A stretch of 64,000 nt of DNA, from positions 100,745 to 164,744 of the forward strand of contig CAMECJ010000004.1 of the NCBI GenBank assembly GCA_945913025.1. The letters are read 5' to 3'. Within the stretch, counting starts at the first letter, position 1. Each line of letters opens with the position of its first letter. Position numbers and translations under genes: made by a program. Of the stretch, positions 23,926-32,083 are shown one piece after another. The notes under the pieces were generated by a model. That model had not been told where the DNA came from, did no database searches, and saw only the letters and a list, made by a program, of their open reading frames with translations. The DNA is from an uncultured Elusimicrobia bacterium (GTDB lineage Bacteria > Elusimicrobiota > Elusimicrobia > Elusimicrobiales > Elusimicrobiaceae).

Positions 23926-25035
23926 ATGTCCGTAGAAATTCGTCAAATTACCGATAAAGAATTGAACGCTTTTGTAAATTTTCCGTTTGAACTGTATAAA
24001 AATGACCCGTACTGGGTGGGCGAACTGAAAGCCGACACCAAAAAACTGCTGCGTGCGGATAACGCGTTTTGGACGCACGGCAAACGCGCGCTTTTTATGG
24101 CGTATAAGGACGGCAAGCCCGCAGGGCGCATTGCCGCCGTCGTTAACGATGCGTTCAACGAATACCATAAAGAGAATATTGGCTTTTTCGGTTTTTTTGA
24201 TTGTATTGAGGACGAAGCGGTTTCTTCTTCTTTATTTGCTGCAGCCGAAACATGGCTGCGCTGCCAAGGGGTTACCGCCGTGCGCGGACCGGCTAACCCT
24301 TCGAGCAACCACGTCTACGGGCTTTTGGTGGACAGTTTTGATTCTATGCCCGCCATTATGATGCCGTATAATTATCCTTATTACGCGCAACTGATTGAAA
24401 AAGCGGGTTTTAAAAAAGTGAAAGATTTACTGGCTTTCCACCGCACAAAAGAAGATCAGTTTTCCGAACGGTTTATAAAGGTCTGTGCGCGCTGTGAACG
24501 CGCGGCGGGGATTACATTGCGGCGGTTGGACCTCAAAAATTTGGCGAAAGAAGCCGAAATCATCCGCGAAATTTACAATAAAGCGTGGGCGCAGAACTGG
24601 GGCTTTGTGCCGCTTTCTAAGCGCGAAATGGCCGATATGGTGGACGAGTTAAAGCTGATTGTCCGCCCTGAGGGCACCTGCGTGCTGGAGGTGGACGGCG
24701 TTCCCGCAGGATTCTATATTGCCATTCCGAATATGAATCACGCGCTTAAAGAACTGAAAGGCTCTCTGGCGAACCCGTGGCGCGTGTTAAAGGCGGTGCG
24801 GGCGTGGCGCAAGATTAAGGACGCGCGGCTGATTATGTTGGGGGTATCGCCGGAGTTCCGCAAGCGCGGGATTGATTTGATTTTGATTAAGCACATTATC
24901 ACGCACGGTGTGGCGGTATGGAACGAGGCGGAACTGTCGTGGGTGCTCGAAGACAACGACGGCATTATCCGCGGAATTATGGAGTGCGGGTGTCATCAAA
25001 GCAAACGCTACCGCCTGTATGAGAAGGGGTTGTAA
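23926..25035 (+). CDS. GNAT-superfamily acyltransferase, candidate bacterial ceramide synthase-like protein
   Basis: Protein of 369 residues of the family often mis-annotated as dATP pyrophosphohydrolase. Motifs: NFPFELYKNDPYWVGELKAD, GKPAGRIAAVVNDAFNEYH, GFFGFFDCIEDEAVSSSLF, VRGPANPSSNHVYGLLVDSF, MMPYNYPYYAQLIEKAGFKK, and a C-terminal GNAT part LIMLGVSPEFRKRGIDLILI. As I recall, a Caulobacter protein of this type acts as ceramide synthase, N-acylating the product of serine palmitoyltransferase. The gene directly follows an SPT-like gene, which supports a sphingolipid role. The exact substrate remains inferred. Confidence 0.65.
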   Translation: MSVEIRQITDKELNAFVNFPFELYKNDPYWVGELKADTKKLLRADNAFWTHGKRALFMAYKDGKPAGRIAAVVNDAFNEYHKENIGFFGFFDCIEDEAVSSSLFAAAETWLRCQGVTAVRGPANPSSNHVYGLLVDSFDSMPAIMMPYNYPYYAQLIEKAGFKKVKDLLAFHRTKEDQFSERFIKVCARCERAAGITLRRLDLKNLAKEAEIIREIYNKAWAQNWGFVPLSKREMADMVDELKLIVRPEGTCVLEVDGVPAGFYIAIPNMNHALKELKGSLANPWRVLKAVRAWRKIKDARLIMLGVSPEFRKRGIDLILIKHIITHGVAVWNEAELSWVLEDNDGIIRGIMECGCHQSKRYRLYEKGL

Positions 25036-25054
25036 AGACTGTACTTATTTTTCA

Positions 25055-25260
25055 GTTTACGCACAAGGGCCGAAAAGATTATTTTCGTCCCTTGTGTCTT
25101 TTCAGGATAAACAATTTTCCAAAACCTGCCGTCTTGCGCGTACCTTGGGGCTTACGTAATTACCACTACGCTGCGCCCCGACTCGTCCGCGCAATCCGGA
25201 GCGGTTTTGAAAAATCATATAATCATCTATTGTGTTATTCTGCCCTGCACGGCACTTGAA
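25055..25260. repeat. structured intergenic element, copy 1
   Basis: Begins with a hairpin CACAAGGG-C-CGAAAA / TTTTCG-T-CCCTTGTG (25062-25096). Landmarks TTTTCCA, TTGAAAAATCAT (25207) and GCCCTGCACGGC (25242) follow at the same distances as in copies 2 and 3. No gene. Confidence 0.65.
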
Positions 25261-25279
25261 TAATAGCTGATGTTATCTT

Positions 25280-25500
25280 TAGATTAGCGCACAAACCGCA
25301 AAGAAATTTTCTTTGCGGTTCGTTGCTTTTATGGGCAACCATTTTCCATATTTGGCTAACTTTGCGTTCCCTTGCCCTTGACGTGGCTACAGCCACGCCG
25401 ATGCGGGCAACTGGCAACGCAAATTTAGCGCAAATCTGAAAAATCAGCCGAAGCTATGCAATGTTATTTTGCCCTGCACGGCGTAGAGTAACGGCTGTTA
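25280..25500. repeat. structured intergenic element, copy 2
   Basis: Flank GCGCACAA, then a perfect inverted repeat AACCGCAAAG / CTTTGCGGTT (25294-25303 / 25311-25320), then GGGCAACCATTTTCCA, CTTTGCG, CTGAAAAATCAG (25436) and GCCCTGCACGGC (25471). The hairpin arms differ in sequence from copies 1 and 3 but still pair. Confidence 0.7.
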
Positions 25501-25504
25501 TAAA

Positions 25505-25963
25505 ATAAAGTCATGCTGAGGAGGGCGGCCCGCAGGGTCTCACCATCTACCGATTTTCTTGCCGTCATCCTGAACTTGTTTCAGGATCCAGTAAAATAAG
25601 AATACTTTTTCTGGCAAAAACAAAAAAGGCCTTATCCTTCCCCTAGGAATAAGACCTTTTATTTTTTGTCCGGTTGGCGGGTCCCCTCCCGCGTCCGGAA
25701 CGGATGAAATCTATAGGTTTACTTTATCGTTTTATGCGTCCCCCGCCAAGCGGAAAAAAGGATTAGTTTTTTGTGCCGAACGTAGACCCTTGCCCCGTTT
25801 TTAATAAAGACGCTTGCAGAATAGACGTCTTTTGTGGCAGCGTTCATAAGTGCTCCAAGCTTCAGCGCGGAAGTGCGCGGTAAGGCCTCCATAAAAACAT
25901 TCCGTTTTGTGTGCATATTTGATAAAATGAAAAAAACGCAGTATGCACTTGTAAGAGGTTTGT
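25505..25963. repeat. intergenic region with REP-like palindrome and hairpin
   Basis: Contains GTCATGCTGAG..., GTCATCCTGAACTTGTTTCAGGATCCA-type palindrome (25564-25590), and a long imperfect hairpin AAAGGCCTTATCC...GGAATAAGACCTTT near 25626-25661 with a T-run that could terminate plus-strand transcripts. From about 25670 to 25950 I see no convincing gene; TAAAAT near 25924 may be a -10 box for the ACT gene. Confidence 0.5.
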
Positions 25964-26374
25964 ATGTCAATCAGCGTAGTAAAACAATACAGCGTATTTT
26001 TGATTAACGAGCCGGGGGCGCTAAAAAATTTTGCAGAATTTTTTGTGCGCGAAAATGTAGGACTTATTGCCATTTCACAAGATGTCCGTTACGATGCGGC
26101 GGTATTGCGGCTGGCTATTCCGTATGATCGGGAAATCAGTCACGCACTGACCAAGGCCGGTTTTACCAGTGTAAAAACGGACGCTATTTGTATAGACGCA
26201 CCTGACCGCGTAGGGCTGGCACGCGACATCGGCGCCGTGCTGTTCGAACAAGGCATCAATATTACCAGTATTTACGGCGCTGCAGGGCAAGGCAACACCA
26301 GCCGTTGGATTGTAGTGGTAAATGATATTACAAAAGCTCTAAACGCACTGGAAGCTTCCGGTTTGTTTGAATAA
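25964..26374 (+). CDS. tandem ACT-domain protein
   Basis: Protein of 136 residues consisting of two ACT domains (about 5-65: YSVFLINEPGALKNFAEFF; about 70-135: IDAPDRVGLARDIGAVLFEQGINITSIYG). Such stand-alone double-ACT proteins bind amino acids or other small ligands and regulate partners; no enzyme domain is attached. The aspartokinase at 42.7 kb lacks ACT domains, but a link between the two is speculation. Ribosome-binding site AAGAGG. Followed by a terminator. Confidence 0.8.
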   Translation: MSISVVKQYSVFLINEPGALKNFAEFFVRENVGLIAISQDVRYDAAVLRLAIPYDREISHALTKAGFTSVKTDAICIDAPDRVGLARDIGAVLFEQGINITSIYGAAGQGNTSRWIVVVNDITKALNALEASGLFE

Positions 26375-26384
26375 ATTTACCATA

Positions 26385-26416
26385 AAAAACGCCCCGCCTA
26401 AAAAGCGGGGTGTTTT
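26385..26416. terminator. bidirectional terminator
   Basis: AAAACGCCCCGC...GCGGGGTGTTTT (26385-26416) lies between convergent genes with A and T runs on the two sides. Confidence 0.8.
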
Positions 26417-26437
26417 GATATTCAGCAGGGGCGGAAC

Positions 26438-26959
26438 TTAGCGCATTTGGCGTTTGGCATCTTTTATCTGCTTCTTCCACGCTTTCCGGGTCGCTTTATG
26501 TTTGCGCTTGGCTTCGCCGGACAGCAAATCCTCCACCCGCTGCGCTTTAACGGCGGGAAGATCGTCTTCTTCGGCTTTTATTTTCGCTTCCCAGTTATCC
26601 AAATTGGCGCGCTCAGCAGCAATACGGGCTTTTACGTACGCGAGCCCCGCGTCCACCCCCTGCGAAACCACTTCCGCCAGCTGCGCCTTAATAGCAGGCT
26701 TTTCGGCCTCCGGCGCTTTGCGGTACGCTTTTACCAATCTTTTGATGAGCTTGCGGCGCGCTTTAAACTGTTTCTTCTGTTCCGCCGGAGTCAGCGTTTG
26801 TTGCGTTTCCGTTGTTTTTTCCGGTTTAACCAACGAAACTTCTGCAGGAAGATTAGATTCGGTTGCTCCTGCTTCTACATAATTATCCGCTTTCTCTGCC
26901 TTGGCGAACGCGGCGGCGGCAAAAACGCATACGGCAACCGTCAAAAATACTTTCTTCAT
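26438..26959 (-). CDS. secreted lysine/alanine-rich helical protein
   Basis: Protein of 173 residues. Signal peptide ending AAAAFAKA near residue 20, then an almost entirely helical, Lys/Ala/Glu-rich sequence (AEQKKQFKARRKLIKRLVKAYRK; AERANLDNWEAKIKAEED) without cysteines, likely coiled coil. No family recognised. It is the last gene of the rlmN operon, 9 nt after the ComB-QueC gene; basic periplasmic coiled-coil proteins may bind LPS or nucleic acid, but that is a guess. Confidence 0.6.
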   Translation of the reverse strand: MKKVFLTVAVCVFAAAAFAKAEKADNYVEAGATESNLPAEVSLVKPEKTTETQQTLTPAEQKKQFKARRKLIKRLVKAYRKAPEAEKPAIKAQLAEVVSQGVDAGLAYVKARIAAERANLDNWEAKIKAEEDDLPAVKAQRVEDLLSGEAKRKHKATRKAWKKQIKDAKRQMR

Positions 26960-26968
26960 AAACGCTCC

Positions 26969-28972
26969 TTAATCCAAGGACGTATCGTGCACACCCGCTT
27001 CGGCAAAACCCTTGGCGCGCAGTTTGCACGAATCGCAATGTCCGCACGGTTTTTTACCACCCGCGTAACAGCTCCACGTTAGCTCAAACGGCACGTTGAG
27101 TTTGACCGCCAACTGTACGATTTGCGTTTTGGACAAACGCATCAGCGGCGCAAGGACCTCTATTCCTTCCGTTACGCCCATTTTAGTTCCGCGGTTGAGC
27201 GCATCAGCCGCCGATTTAAAAAACGCAGGAGTGCAATCCGGATAACCGGAGAAATCAACCGCATTCGGACCGGCGATAATCGCGTCTGCGCCAATGGAAT
27301 CCAACAAGGACCCTGCAATCGACAAAAACATCAAATTCCGGCCTGGAACATAGGTAGACGGAATCCCCTCTTTGGGAATGTCTTCCAAAGCCACGTCGGG
27401 AATTTGCTGGCTCTTATCCACCAAAGAGCTGGAAACCAGCCACGGCAAGTTAAGCGTAATCAGATGATGTTTTACGCCCAAATTGCGCGCAATCATCTGT
27501 GCGGCCAACACTTCGCGGTCGTGACGCTGCCCGTAGGAAACGGTCAACGCTTCACATTCATAGCCGTGTTCAATGGCCCAGTACAAACAAGTGGTAGAAT
27601 CCAGCCCGCCGGAAAACAGCACAATGGCTTTTTTCTTTTTTTCGCCGCCGTCAAAACCGGAATTGTTACCCGAAAACGTTACTTCGCCCGCCAATGGAAT
27701 TTCTTGCGCGGGAGACGGTTCTTGCGTTTGTTCTGCGGCCGGCACGGAACTTTCCGGCTCCGCTTTTTGTACAACGGAAGCCGCCTGCTTCAAAACGGGT
27801 GCAGGCTGTACCGTTTGCGGTGCTGTATTTCCTTCCGGCTGCGGGGCGGGGGGATCTTTCGGCGCTGATTGTTTCATTAGCGCGTCAAAGGGATCATCGC
27901 TGTTCAACGTATAGGTTCGTTCCCGATCGGAGGAGGAAGGTTCTCTAAAAAGAGAGTCTTGCAATTCTTTTTTCTCTTCTTTTACGGAACGGACAATGTC
28001 GGAAAAGAAATTTTTTATTTTAGATTTGGCTTCTTCTGCCTTCGGATCGGACGCTGCGGCGGAAGCTTTTTCTTTTAAATTTTGCGCTTCCTCTTGTACG
28101 GACTTGGCAAGCCCGCCAAACAAACTTTTAAGCGAAGAGGTTTTGGTTGGTTTTTCCTGTATGGACTCCTCCTGCAAAGCGGGTTCCGCCGCGGGAAGAA
28201 CGTCCATTTGTACAGGTGTTTGTGCTTTGGGCGCGTCCTCTTGAACGGGTTCTTCCGCCGCGGCAGGCGGGGTAACGGCCGGCACATTTAACCAACGCGC
28301 TTCGGAGCCGAACGGATGGCAGACGGCATATGCGCCGTCCGCGGCAAAAGTCAGCTGTGGAACTAGATCAAACCCGTTTATTTTGAATGCTAGGCGGGAA
28401 TCTTTGTCAGCTGTTTTCGGGCCGTTTTGATGAAATTCTTTCATGCGCATTGTATTGCTAAAGTCACCCAACGCTTGTTCCGGCGTACCAATACCTTGAA
28501 TAAAATCTTTCAAAGCGCCGGCGCATAAGATATCCTCTTCTTCTCCGGAACTGAATAAAGCTGCGGGAACTACAAGAACATCTTTACCCAGAGCAGTCAA
28601 AGCTCCCGCCAACGCGTAAAAATTGCAGAACCCGCCCAACAGCACCGTCCTGCAGCGGCGCAATGCCCAAACGGCTTTACTGGCGGATGAAGCCAACAGC
28701 AGCGCCGGCTGGCGGGCGGAAGATTTGGAGGCTAAAAAAGGCGAATTGTCCGCGTAAGCGGAAGAGAGCGGCTCGTCGGAAAATACTTCAAAATCCGCGT
28801 GATGCGCCAAAAAAGCGTCCGCCTGCGGCGCAGTTTCAAACAGCAAAACATCCTTCTTGCCTCTGTCTAGCAGCGCACACGCGGTGGTCGCCCCGCGAAG
28901 CACGTCAATTACAACGGCCGTTTCCGACCAAACAGAACATTCTTCTTTTCCTCTAGCGATCAGTACGTTCAT
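26969..28972 (-). CDS. queC: fusion of a ComB-like (2-phosphosulfolactate phosphatase family) domain with QueC (7-cyano-7-deazaguanine synthase)
   Basis: Protein of 667 residues. Residues 1-235 match the ComB family: AVVIDVLRGATTACALLDRG, DNSPFLASK, ALLLASSASKAVWAL, TVLLGGFCNFYALAGAL, and EEDILCAGALKDFI. Residues ~236-445 are a Pro/Ala/Glu-rich, probably disordered linker with two short helical segments. Residues 446-667 are a complete QueC: ATP loop VLFSGGLDSTT, VSYGQRHDRE, STYVPGRNLMFLS and the zinc ligands C635, C643, C646, C649. QueC makes preQ0 for queuosine or deazaguanine DNA. I know of no such fusion. It overlaps the lipoprotein gene by 20 nt. Confidence 0.85.
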   Translation of the reverse strand: MNVLIARGKEECSVWSETAVVIDVLRGATTACALLDRGKKDVLLFETAPQADAFLAHHADFEVFSDEPLSSAYADNSPFLASKSSARQPALLLASSASKAVWALRRCRTVLLGGFCNFYALAGALTALGKDVLVVPAALFSSGEEEDILCAGALKDFIQGIGTPEQALGDFSNTMRMKEFHQNGPKTADKDSRLAFKINGFDLVPQLTFAADGAYAVCHPFGSEARWLNVPAVTPPAAAEEPVQEDAPKAQTPVQMDVLPAAEPALQEESIQEKPTKTSSLKSLFGGLAKSVQEEAQNLKEKASAAASDPKAEEAKSKIKNFFSDIVRSVKEEKKELQDSLFREPSSSDRERTYTLNSDDPFDALMKQSAPKDPPAPQPEGNTAPQTVQPAPVLKQAASVVQKAEPESSVPAAEQTQEPSPAQEIPLAGEVTFSGNNSGFDGGEKKKKAIVLFSGGLDSTTCLYWAIEHGYECEALTVSYGQRHDREVLAAQMIARNLGVKHHLITLNLPWLVSSSLVDKSQQIPDVALEDIPKEGIPSTYVPGRNLMFLSIAGSLLDSIGADAIIAGPNAVDFSGYPDCTPAFFKSAADALNRGTKMGVTEGIEVLAPLMRLSKTQIVQLAVKLNVPFELTWSCYAGGKKPCGHCDSCKLRAKGFAEAGVHDTSLD

Positions 28973-29390
28973 TTAAAATCCCCAATACTTTAAAGTCTTC
29001 AATAGCCTTTTCGTCGGCTTCGCTTAAATGGTCCACATATTTAATGGCGTAAATAATAAGCGTTACGCGCGGATTGCTTGCGCCGTCCTCCGCGCTGTTA
29101 TACTGCCCAATTTGAATAGCATCCGCCCCTTTCGACGCGGCGATTTTCCGTCCCTTTTCTACGCCCATAAGCAGGGTATCTCGGTCCGGTTTTAAATTTT
29201 TAATGCGCAGCAGCCCCAAGTTGCCGTACGGACGCGTAACATCTTCCCTTCCGCTGATAATTTGTATGTCTTTGGCTTTTGTAGGCGGAAAATCCGGCCC
29301 TATCGGTATCCAGTCCACATTGGTTTGGTCGAGTGTCGCACAGGCTGAGAACAAAGCACAAAATGCGGCTAAAACCCATATTTTTTTCAT
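28953..29390 (-). CDS. small lipoprotein
   Basis: Protein of 145 residues with a signal peptide and lipobox LFSAC near residue 18, then a soluble domain with DIQIISGREDVTRPYGNLGLLRIK and GRKIAASKGADAIQIGQYN, resembling envelope lipoproteins of the DUF4156 or YbjQ type only loosely. Probably anchored in the outer membrane facing the periplasm. Located between rlmN and comB-queC in one minus-strand operon. Function unknown. Confidence 0.65.
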   Translation of the reverse strand: MKKIWVLAAFCALFSACATLDQTNVDWIPIGPDFPPTKAKDIQIISGREDVTRPYGNLGLLRIKNLKPDRDTLLMGVEKGRKIAASKGADAIQIGQYNSAEDGASNPRVTLIIYAIKYVDHLSEADEKAIEDFKVLGILNERTDR

Positions 29391-29398
29391 TTTTCCTC

Positions 29399-30421
29399 CT
29401 ATTTCTGTTGCGAAGCTAACTGCCCGCAGGCGGCTAAAATATCATTACCCATACTCTTACGAATCGTTACTCCAATGCCCATACCTTTCAGGCCGGCGGC
29501 AAAATCCTTCACCACACGGTCGCTTGTTTTTTCGCCGCGGCCTAAGTTACACGCAATTAAATTAACGTGCAGCAGATAATTGTCTTTCACGGAATAAATC
29601 CAATCCGCCAATTTGCGGATATGTTCCGGCCGGCTGTTGACGTTTTCAATTACCGAGTATTCCAAAAATACTTGGCGGCCCGTCATTGCGATATACTCTT
29701 CAAGCGCTTTTTTCAGGTCGTCCAAATCGTAGCGGCGGTTGACGGGCATAATTTTGCTGCGCTCCGCGTTGTCGGCATTATGCAAAGACACGGCCAGGTT
29801 GGCCTGCGGCAAATCCACGGCCAGTTTATGCAGTTTGTCCGCAATGCCCGATGTGGAAACGGAAATATGCCGCGCACCGATATTTAGCTGGTCCGGTCGG
29901 GATAAATCCCGTGCTGCTTTCACGACATTTACATAATTTAATAGCGGTTCTCCCATTCCCATAAACACCACGCTGGAAATGCGTTCGCCCAGTTTTTCTT
30001 TGCGCACATATTGATACCACATCAGCACTTGATCGGTAATTTCTTCTTGCGTCAAATCGCGTTTAAAACCCATTTTTCCCGTACTGCAAAACGCGCAGCG
30101 TAACGGACACCCCACTTGGCTGGATACGCATACGCTCCAGGTGTCCTGCGGTTTTAACAAAACGGTTTCGATTTGAAACCCGTCTTTAAGCGTTAAAAGT
30201 GCTTTTGCCACTTTATCTTCCTGCGAACAAACGATTTTACTCACTTGAAAAGACAAAATCGGACGGGCCACCGTCAGTTTGGCGCGCAAATCTGCCGGCA
30301 GGGAAGACGCTTCTTCCCACGACGAAATACCGCGTTTAAAAACTGCATCCTGCACCTGCGCGATGCGGTAGTTGGGCAGGCCGGCGTCTTTAATGTATTG
30401 TTTGACGTATTCAAAATTCAT
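29399..30421 (-). CDS. rlmN: 23S rRNA (adenine-C2)-methyltransferase / tRNA A37 C2-methyltransferase
   Basis: Radical SAM protein of 340 residues, normal length. Cluster cysteines C105, C109 and C112 (GCPLRCAFCSTGKMGF), SAM-binding VVFMGMGEPLLN, and the C-terminal methyl-carrier cysteine C332 in MGNDILAACGQL. It methylates C2 of A2503 in 23S rRNA and A37 of some tRNAs. Leads a four-gene minus-strand operon; start ATG after GAGGATGAATGT. Confidence 0.95.
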   Translation of the reverse strand: MNFEYVKQYIKDAGLPNYRIAQVQDAVFKRGISSWEEASSLPADLRAKLTVARPILSFQVSKIVCSQEDKVAKALLTLKDGFQIETVLLKPQDTWSVCVSSQVGCPLRCAFCSTGKMGFKRDLTQEEITDQVLMWYQYVRKEKLGERISSVVFMGMGEPLLNYVNVVKAARDLSRPDQLNIGARHISVSTSGIADKLHKLAVDLPQANLAVSLHNADNAERSKIMPVNRRYDLDDLKKALEEYIAMTGRQVFLEYSVIENVNSRPEHIRKLADWIYSVKDNYLLHVNLIACNLGRGEKTSDRVVKDFAAGLKGMGIGVTIRKSMGNDILAACGQLASQQK

Positions 30422-30563
30422 ACATTCATCCTCATAGTCTTTTATTTATTCTATCATTTTATACGGTTTAATCCTATCGTACGCGCCCGCGCGCGCACTT
30501 ATTTGTAATAACCTTTATTGCGGGGATGAAAAAAACGCTCTTTTTTAGTATAATACTGGCACG

Positions 30564-32051
30564 ATGAGTGAAGATATTAAATTTAGTACCGCCGGCTTCC
30601 GTGCCGTTACCGCAGACGGGTTAACTGCCCAGTCCGTACAGCGCCTTGCTTACGGGATTTCCGAACACGTGTTGGAACATCCTTTCTATGGATTTGAAGG
30701 TATCGGGTACCGCAAGCATTGTGCGGAACACGGCAAAAAACCGAAAAAACCCCTCGTGTTTGTGGGGTTCGATACGCGTTTTCCCTCAAAACAGTTAGCG
30801 TATGTAGCCGCCAACGCCCTTGTGCAAAGCGGTGTGACCGTGCGTATGGCCGAATTTCCGTTGCCCACTCCGGTGGCGGAATGGGCCGTTTGGAACGAAT
30901 GTGCCGTCGGCGCGGTGGTAATTACCGGCAGTGAGGCCGAATACTATGTTAACGGCGTAAAATGGATTTCGTACTATGGAGGCATCGCCAACAACGAAAT
31001 TATGGAGGATATCGAAAAACGTATTCCTTCTCCTTCCGCCCAAATTTTAAAAGCGTCCTCTACTGAGTTCGGTTCGTTAAATGCCGCCGTTACCCTTACC
31101 AAGGATTTGCGTAAAGGATATATGGCCCGCCTGGAACAGATGATTAATGTAAAAGCGCTGAAGAAATCGAAACTCAAAATCGCTGTGGACCCGCTGTTCG
31201 GCACGGCAAAAAACTATTTTAGGGATTTTCTGGAAAAATTCGGCGTTACCGTGGAAGGAATCCACGAAGGCGACGACGTACTGTTCGGCGGCGTGGTGCC
31301 TAATGCGGGGCCGGTCAGTTTGGCGGAACTCAAAAAACTGGTAACGTCCAAAAAAATGCACTTGGGCATTGCCTGTAATCCGGATTGCGACAAATTCGGC
31401 ATTATTGATGCCGAAGGCAACTGGGTGTCCCCCAACGAAATCGCGCCGATGCTGCTGGATCACTTGGTGCGTAATAAAAAAATCAAAGGACGCGTATGCA
31501 GAAGCGTGATTACGTCCAACCTCATTGACCAAGTGGCTAAAGCCAACGGACTTATGCTGCGTGAAACGCCCGTGGGTTTTAAATATATTACCGAACTGAT
31601 GATTACGGGCCAATACATTATGGGCATGGAAGAATCGGGCGGCTTGGCGGTAGCCAACCATATTCCGGATAAAGACGGCCTGTTGGCGTGTTTGCTTGTC
31701 GTCGATATGCTGGCGACGGAAGGCAAAACGCTCAAGCAAATTAAAAAAGATTTTTACAAGAAATACAAGCAGTTGTTTGACCAAAAAGTCAGCATACCTA
31801 AAACGGAAACGGAAATCAACCGCATTATGGAACGGCTCGATATCCGTCCGCCGCTTTCCATTAACAAGACGTCCGTATGGAGAATCGACTCTACGGATGG
31901 ATTCAAGTTTATCTTAAAAGGCGGCAGCTGGCTGGCCATTCGTCCGTCCGGCACCGAACGTTTGATTCGTATGTATGCGGAATCAATGGATGAAAACCTG
32001 CCCGCTGCGCTTATCAAAGAAGGCAAAAAGATAATTGAAAGCATTATTTAA
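30564..32051 (+). CDS. phosphohexomutase (phosphoglucomutase/phosphomannomutase family), divergent active site
   Basis: Protein of 495 residues with the four-domain fold. The phosphoserine loop, usually TASHNP, reads VVITGSEAEYYVNGVKW: the serine is kept but H-N-P is lost. The metal loop, usually DPDADR, is NPDCDKFGIID. The sugar-binding MEESGG and the phosphate-binding RPSGTERLIRMYAE are present. It probably interconverts hexose 1- and 6-phosphates, perhaps with altered specificity. TATAAT (30549-30554) ends 9 nt before the ATG. Followed by enolase 32 nt downstream. Confidence 0.78.
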   Translation: MSEDIKFSTAGFRAVTADGLTAQSVQRLAYGISEHVLEHPFYGFEGIGYRKHCAEHGKKPKKPLVFVGFDTRFPSKQLAYVAANALVQSGVTVRMAEFPLPTPVAEWAVWNECAVGAVVITGSEAEYYVNGVKWISYYGGIANNEIMEDIEKRIPSPSAQILKASSTEFGSLNAAVTLTKDLRKGYMARLEQMINVKALKKSKLKIAVDPLFGTAKNYFRDFLEKFGVTVEGIHEGDDVLFGGVVPNAGPVSLAELKKLVTSKKMHLGIACNPDCDKFGIIDAEGNWVSPNEIAPMLLDHLVRNKKIKGRVCRSVITSNLIDQVAKANGLMLRETPVGFKYITELMITGQYIMGMEESGGLAVANHIPDKDGLLACLLVVDMLATEGKTLKQIKKDFYKKYKQLFDQKVSIPKTETEINRIMERLDIRPPLSINKTSVWRIDSTDGFKFILKGGSWLAIRPSGTERLIRMYAESMDENLPAALIKEGKKIIESII

Positions 32052-32083
32052 CGGCCGCGGCAGGCGGCCAAGGGGGTTAGATT

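Noticed and set aside
25235..25417. Minus-strand ORF of 60 codons
   Set aside because: It is a translation of the structured intergenic element; the equivalent frame in copy 3 (55294-55476) is not conserved as protein.
25719..25970. Minus-strand ORF of 83 codons with a weakly HPr-like stretch (LPRTSALKLGALMNAATKDV)
   Set aside because: The active-site histidine region is absent, the second half does not fit HPr, and the ribosome-binding site is poor. It could be a remnant, but I cannot support it.
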